From Salvator merianae (Eukaryota > Chordata > Lepidosauria > Squamata > Teiidae): a DNA stretch of 64,000 bases. The notes below the pieces were generated by a model. The model did not search any database. It was given only the letters and a program-made list of their open reading frames with translations, and was not told the DNA's origin. Location: NCBI GenBank assembly GCA_003586115.2, contig QVOM02000029.1, positions 24,985,348-25,049,347 of the forward strand. The letters are read 5' to 3'. Each line of letters opens with the position of its first letter. Positions within the stretch are counted from its first letter, which is position 1. Both the position numbers and the translations under genes were made by a program. Shown piece by piece: positions 1 to 64,000 of the stretch.

Positions 1-560
1 TATTCCTGACCAATGACAACATGTCATTTACATGGAGAAAGTACCTGCTAAAGAGACTGGGACTCCCAAGAGTTCCAGGTGTAACACATCTGAAAAGGAG
101 AATAGAATGTGTAGAAGATCCATGAAGAGTTACAGCAGGGAAGCTAAAAAGAGTATCTCATGACTAGAAACAGACTTCAGCAAAGCTGATTTTAATCACT
201 TCGGAGCAATGATAATAAGATTCTATGGCAGTCGAAACCTAATTGGAAAAGGGGTTCAACAAGGTTGTGAACTCCTTTAAGTTGTAGGTACTTAAAGCAC
301 AAGAGATGGCAGGAAGGGAGACATAACAAGAAGCCAGTATGGCTGAGCAAAAAGCTTTGTTGGTGATATCAAAATTAAGAGAAAAGCACTGAAGGACATT
401 CACGACTGAATTACTACAGGAAGGGTACAGTCACATTGTCCAAATCTGTAAAGAAGCCATGAGGAAAGTTAAAGCTCAGACTGACCTAAAATTGGCTAGA
501 AAGGTTAAGGCTGTACTCACATTCAGTTTTAGAAAAGCCTCTCTGAAATGGCTCAGAAAT
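1..560 (+). repeat. Degenerate CR1-like LINE fragment
   Basis: No intact frame remains. The stretch around 325-520 (GAAGCCAGTATGGCTGA, then a Lys/Arg-rich segment with AAGAAGCCATGAGGAAAG) resembles the region just before the reverse transcriptase of sauropsid CR1-type LINEs. Recognition is from recalled family sequence, so the assignment is tentative. Together with the piece at 930-1270 it may be one internally deleted insertion in plus orientation. Confidence 0.4.
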
Positions 561-929
561 AGCTTAGATATATTTTCAAGCTAGGATCATCTGCAAATCA
601 GTTTGTTCTTCATCCCTCTTATCAACATTCTATGCAAGAAAAGGAGGATCAGAGATGGAATCAGAACACAAGAGACACACATTACTGTCTCGGAGGCACT
701 TTTGAGGCATTTTTGAGTTGCTCTACCTCTCTCTCTCTCTTTTTTTTAAGTGTGATCACAGCCTAAGAATGATATATAATTCTTTTCTAATTTAAACCAG
801 ATTAGTTGGCATAAGTGAACACAGCTGGAAGCTCCTTTCCCCCACCAAGAGCTTCATTTGAAGTTCATTCAACACTGACAATTCTTCCTTTGATCCAAAT
901 CAAAACAGTCTAAAATGATCATAGGAAGT

Positions 930-1270
930 AATAGTTCAATTCTGTTCAAGAGGTTTAGAGCTCATGCTTGACCACTGTGTTCAGTACTGGATATTTATGT
1001 AATATTTAGAAAAACTGGAACAGATTTAAGAAACAGCAGTAAAAATTATCAGAGGAGTGAAGCAAAATTGTATGAGACGGTATTAACAGGACTAGGTATA
1101 TTTAGTTCTGAGAATAGAAGCCTCGGTAGAGATGTGATAGCATTCTTCAAATGCTTGAAAGGATATCATAGAGAAGAGGGTCATGGCTTTTGCTCTATGA
1201 CCCCAGAAGGCAAGACAAAAAATAACAAGAAAAATTCAGTTTGGATATCAGAACAAGTAGGTCTTAGACC
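930..1270 (+). repeat. CR1-like LINE fragment, post-RT region
   Basis: GTGTTCAGTACTGGAT, GAACAGATTTAAGAAACAG and GATGTGATAGCATTCTTCAA in this order match the C-terminal part of CR1-type ORF2 (the stretch in which the RT product reads like VFSSGY...DMIALFKYLKG). A short open frame at 1068-1289 preserves 'SLGRDVIAFFKCLKGYH'. It is a fossil with no retained start and no RT core. Confidence 0.5.
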
Positions 1271-2071
1271 ATGTTTCTGCTTACCATAATAAAGCAACCT
1301 TGTAGTCCTGAAAAATCAACTTCTGCCACCCTGTCTCCTTTTTCAGTGGCAACAAGCACCTTCCAATAATCACACAGACCATTTTGCAGTCCAGTTGCTC
1401 GCAGAGGTGCATCTGAAGCCAGATTTTTATTTTTATTTTTTTTCATGGAGGTGAGAAGGACACTGCAGATGGGAACACCTTCTCCATCCACTCAAACAGA
1501 ACCATCTCTCTGGGAAGCAGAGCCATGGGCTATGTCACAAAATTCAATATACACAGGGTCTGCACAGGAAGGGAAGGAAGTTCAGAAACATTGAGTGACT
1601 CCCACCTTTTCTGTTAAAGTATAATACTACTTTTGTAGTGCAGTTTTCAATGGAGAGACATGCTGTTTGCATGCTGCCTACCCTCAATTGTCAGACTGAA
1701 GACTGGTCCATTTCCTGGATCCAGGTGCCAGGAATACTGCCAAGGGGACCAGTAAATCTCCTAGAGCAGTGGTGCTGGCAGCAGGAGGGCCACTACCATG
1801 AAGCAAGAGCAGAACTCTTCAAACAACTCTGCAGCTAAAGCACCACCATGCTGCTTATAGCAGCATGGTGAAGGGAGTGTGTGACATCTGTGCAGACACC
1901 ACACTCTTGTTTTGCATTGAATTAACAATAAAAGAGCGATATCATGCAGTCAGTGCTCCAGTAGGCATGGTGGAAGGGCTTGAGAAAACCAATAGCAACA
2001 TGATTTTTTGAGTAAAAAGTTGGAAAAAAAATCCAAATATTTGAGTATCTGCTTAGAGAGGCTTAGAGAGA

Positions 2072-2540
2072 ATTTAAGGACATTTCTGCACTTACTGGTA
2101 TTCCTCACCAAGAAGTGCACTAAGGTCATCCCTTCTGCATATTGGTGCAGAATACAGGGAGCCCCACCCACTTCGGTATATCAACTCAATTTGCACAGGA
2201 TGGAGCATAATCCAGATCAACACTGAGGGCTCTGATGTACCAGCTCAGCCTAGTCTGGAGCACACAGGCATGTAGAAGGCATGCCTCCATTTTCTAGACT
2301 ACCAGAGGACCCATTTCAGTGGCACACCAAAGTTCACCAGTGGGTTCCCTGGAGGCTCCTAGCCCTTTGGAGCCCTCAGAGGCCAGCCCCAAAACTCATG
2401 TGATTTTGGGGGCCAGTGGTGCTGCTGGTCTGAATCAGCATCATGCAGATGGCGCTTTTCCAGACCACAGCTTTCTGCGGTCCAAAATAACAGACCTGCC
2501 AGACCCACTGGCTCAGATCAAGCAAGGTAAGTGCAAAAGG
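2072..2540 (+). repeat. Dispersed foldback-family repeat (copy 1)
   Basis: This stretch is a clear paralogue of 15628-16010. Shared blocks in the same order include a 'TTTCTGCRYYTRYTGGTRTTCCT' type start, CACTAAGG followed by CCCTTCTGCAT, TATAATCCAGATC-type text, GGAGGCATGCAGAA-like text and CCTTTTGGAGCCCT(T/C)AGAGGC. It begins with the TTTCTGCAC terminus that recurs in several foldback elements of this window, which suggests a non-autonomous DNA element. No coding frame is recognised. Confidence 0.55.
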
Positions 2541-3079
2541 CCCTAAGTATTCAATATCTGGTATCTGAAAGGAAAGAAACAAACAAAAAAAGGAGTTATA
2601 AATTCACACCTTGAGAAGGCAGTGTGGTATTACTTGAGTAACAGTTGGAACGGTATTTTTTGGACAACCATTCAACCATTACTGTAACCCTAAAAAACTA
2701 CAAAAAGGGGTAAAAGGAAACAACAACAGAGGAACAGAAAGAGAGTGATGTGCAATGAAAAATCCCCTCAAACAGACATATGGTTAGCATTTGCCATTTG
2801 CTTGTCTTTCACTTTTTGTCAATGGATCAATAAGTAGACAGCCATGTTACCACCTCTAATACAAGTCATAGTGAAAGTAAATAGAGTTTTGACTAGGCCC
2901 AGCCCATGCCCACAGATATGCAAACATAAACAACACTGCCTGATCTTGCATTTGTGTAGGATTTAATGTTTGCCCTATACCTGGCAGTTTCAAGATAATT
3001 TACAAACAAAATGTAACAGTCAGAATTGGAAAAGTGAAGGGTACAACATCACAGTGGTAGAAAAGAAAAAAACAGCCAA

Positions 3080-3590
3080 ATACCTGGGTAAAGAAATGAG
3101 GCATCAAAACATACACAGTGTTGCTGCTTGACAAGCCTCTAGGACAAGACCATTCCATGAAGTGGAGGCCACTATAGAGAAGGCCTTCTCTTGTGCTGAA
3201 GATGAGGGAGTGACTAGGAAGCTTCTCACTGTTGATCTTAATTGTCTGGCAAGTCTGTAAAGGAGGAAGTGCTCCTTCAAGTATTTACAGCCCAGGGCAT
3301 TTAAGGCTTTATGTGTTAATGGCAGTACCTTAAACTGGGCCCAACAGCAAATAAGTAACCGATGCAGATCTTTCAAGACCAGTGTGAAGTGTGTCATGTC
3401 ATAAATACCTGTTAGCAGTCTATGTATTGACTTTTGCATTAGTTGCAGCTTTTGGACTAGCTTCAAAGGTAGCCCCATATAGAGCACATACAGAAATCAA
3501 ACCTAGACATTTCCAGAGCACGAGTCACAGTGGTCAAGGTATCTGTATCGAGAAAATGGTCAAAGTTGTTGATGTTTTTAAACTTGCAGT
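3080..3590 (-). mobile_element. L2-like LINE fragment, ORF2 C-terminus, antisense to CSMD1
   Basis: Read on the minus strand, 3487 to 3104 is open for 127 codons and has the order typical of L2-clade reverse transcriptase C-termini: 'LPLKLVQKLQLMQ', 'RLLTG', 'VLKDLHRLL', 'AQFKVLPLTHKALNAL', 'KYLKEH', then 'AFSIVASTSWNGL'. The usual LHWLP is degraded to LHRLL and WNSLP to WNGLV, so it is a relic. Sequence at 3490-3590 continues the same element upstream. It has no role in the host gene that can be seen. Confidence 0.75.
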
Positions 3591-3744
3591 CTAACCTATA
3601 GCCCTGTGATTTCTGAGCGGTTTGCTTTCTAACTATTGATCTGGTCTAACTGCTGTCTAGGTTTTGAGATAGCCAAAACTGGCTAAATATTGCCATTTGC
3701 TGACACAATGCATAAATGAAAGGAATTAGGCTTAACATTATATC

Positions 3745-3795
3745 CCCACTCCCCTCCCTCCCTCCCTCCCTCCCTCCCTCCCTCCTCCTCCTCCT
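3745..3795. repeat. (TCCC)n then (CTC)n microsatellite
   Basis: About nine TCCC units followed by four CTC units; a pure pyrimidine run on the plus strand. Confidence 0.9.
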
Positions 3796-4058
3796 GAGCA
3801 GAAGGCTAGCCTTACAATGATATAGCAAATACAAATATGTATTAACATTTTAATATCGGGTGGGGAGAGACAGGGATGATAGAATCATTTAATTTTATTT
3901 TTGGAGCACCTTGCTGTACTGTTTTCTGCCTGTACTGTTTTCTGCCTGTGATAATGAAATACTCAGTATTGCATGTATTACACCACAGAAAGGCATAAAC
4001 CTGGTCTGACATGTGAATGGCAACTATGTAATGTGATCGTTCCACTAGTAGATAGTGT

Positions 4059-4085
4059 GGGGGTGGGGGTGGGGGGGTGGGGGGG
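4059..4085 (+). other. Putative G-quadruplex motif upstream of the splice acceptor
   Basis: Four G runs of 5, 5, 7 and 7 separated by single T residues lie on the sense (pre-mRNA) strand, 120 nt upstream of the exon at 4206. Single-base loops favour a very stable parallel quadruplex. Whether it affects splicing is inference. Confidence 0.7.
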
Positions 4086-4205
4086 TAGAACCAACAACAG
4101 TCATGCAAAAAAAAAGTTAAATTAGCACATATGGTTCTCTTAGTAACAACAGGCACCAGAGACATTTGCAGCTTCTGTGCTTAATAATTCTAAATTTTGT
4201 TGCAG

Positions 4206-63921
<59,716 letters not shown>

Positions 63922-64000
63922 CATTGTGACAGTTGACTTCAGTGATCTGCAAACTGAAACACAACAAGGTGCACATGTTGTTCACTGATTCAAAAAAGAA
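63922..64000 (+). other. CSMD1: CSMD1 3' UTR, start
   Basis: The 79 bases after the stop contain no AATAAA or ATTAAA, so the polyadenylation site lies beyond the window. Confidence 0.85.

Larger units (their letters stand above)
1..4205 (+). other. CSMD1: CSMD1 intron upstream of the first exon in view (partial)
   Basis: No sushi or CUB coding exon could be found here on either strand. The stretch is filled with decayed repeats: CR1-like LINE pieces at about 1-560 and 930-1270, a dispersed repeat at 2072-2540, an antisense L2-like fragment at 3080-3590, a TCCC tract near 3750 and a G-rich run at 4059-4085. It ends in the acceptor TTGTTGCAG at 4205. The left edge of the intron lies outside the window. 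Confidence 0.8.

Overview
The window is vertebrate nuclear DNA, AT-rich and mostly intronic. It carries the last eleven coding exons of one plus-strand gene, recognised as CSMD1 (CUB and Sushi multiple domains 1), a giant single-pass membrane protein. All eleven exons have AG acceptors and GT donors and join in one open frame from 4206 to the stop at 63919-63921, giving about 478 C-terminal residues. They encode the last four sushi (CCP) domains, a glycosylated membrane-proximal stalk, one transmembrane helix and a 52-residue cytoplasmic tail ending in TMV. The 5' part of the gene lies upstream of the window. The 3' UTR begins at 63922 and runs off the right edge.

The organism is most likely a squamate reptile (lizard, gecko or snake). 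This is inferred from the repeats: L2- and CR1-like LINE fragments with A/T-rich simple tails, a tRNA-derived SINE with a LINE-like tail, a Tc1-type element, and especially many copies of a short hAT-like element with TAGRGATGTGCAC termini and 8-bp target duplications. Abundant GATA/GACA and long trinucleotide tracts agree with this. No database search was possible.

Layout: 1-4205 upstream intron with LINE fragments; 4206-4379 sushi exon; 4380-10532 intron; 10533-10706 sushi exon; 602-bp intron; 11309-11382 and 17903-18014 two halves of one sushi domain; 20054-20233 last sushi exon; 21641-21706 short linker exon; 18.8-kb intron; 40483-40641, 46349-46461 and 49085-49172 stalk exons; 10-kb intron; 59192-59327 transmembrane exon; 4.4-kb intron; 63762-63921 cytoplasmic tail and stop.

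No second gene, RNA gene or CRISPR-like system is supported. The interest lies in the mobile DNA: (i) the hAT-like MITE family, including one 1.17-kb copy with an 88-bp tandem array grown between inverted 26-bp arms; (ii) a Tc1 relic at 56221-58689 broken by a second foldback element, which holds a SINE, and by a hAT MITE inside its right terminal repeat; (iii) a foldback element at 13137-13315 whose empty site is preserved in a paralogous repeat 0.7 kb away; (iv) a pure (CTT)62 tract 164 bp before the final exon.
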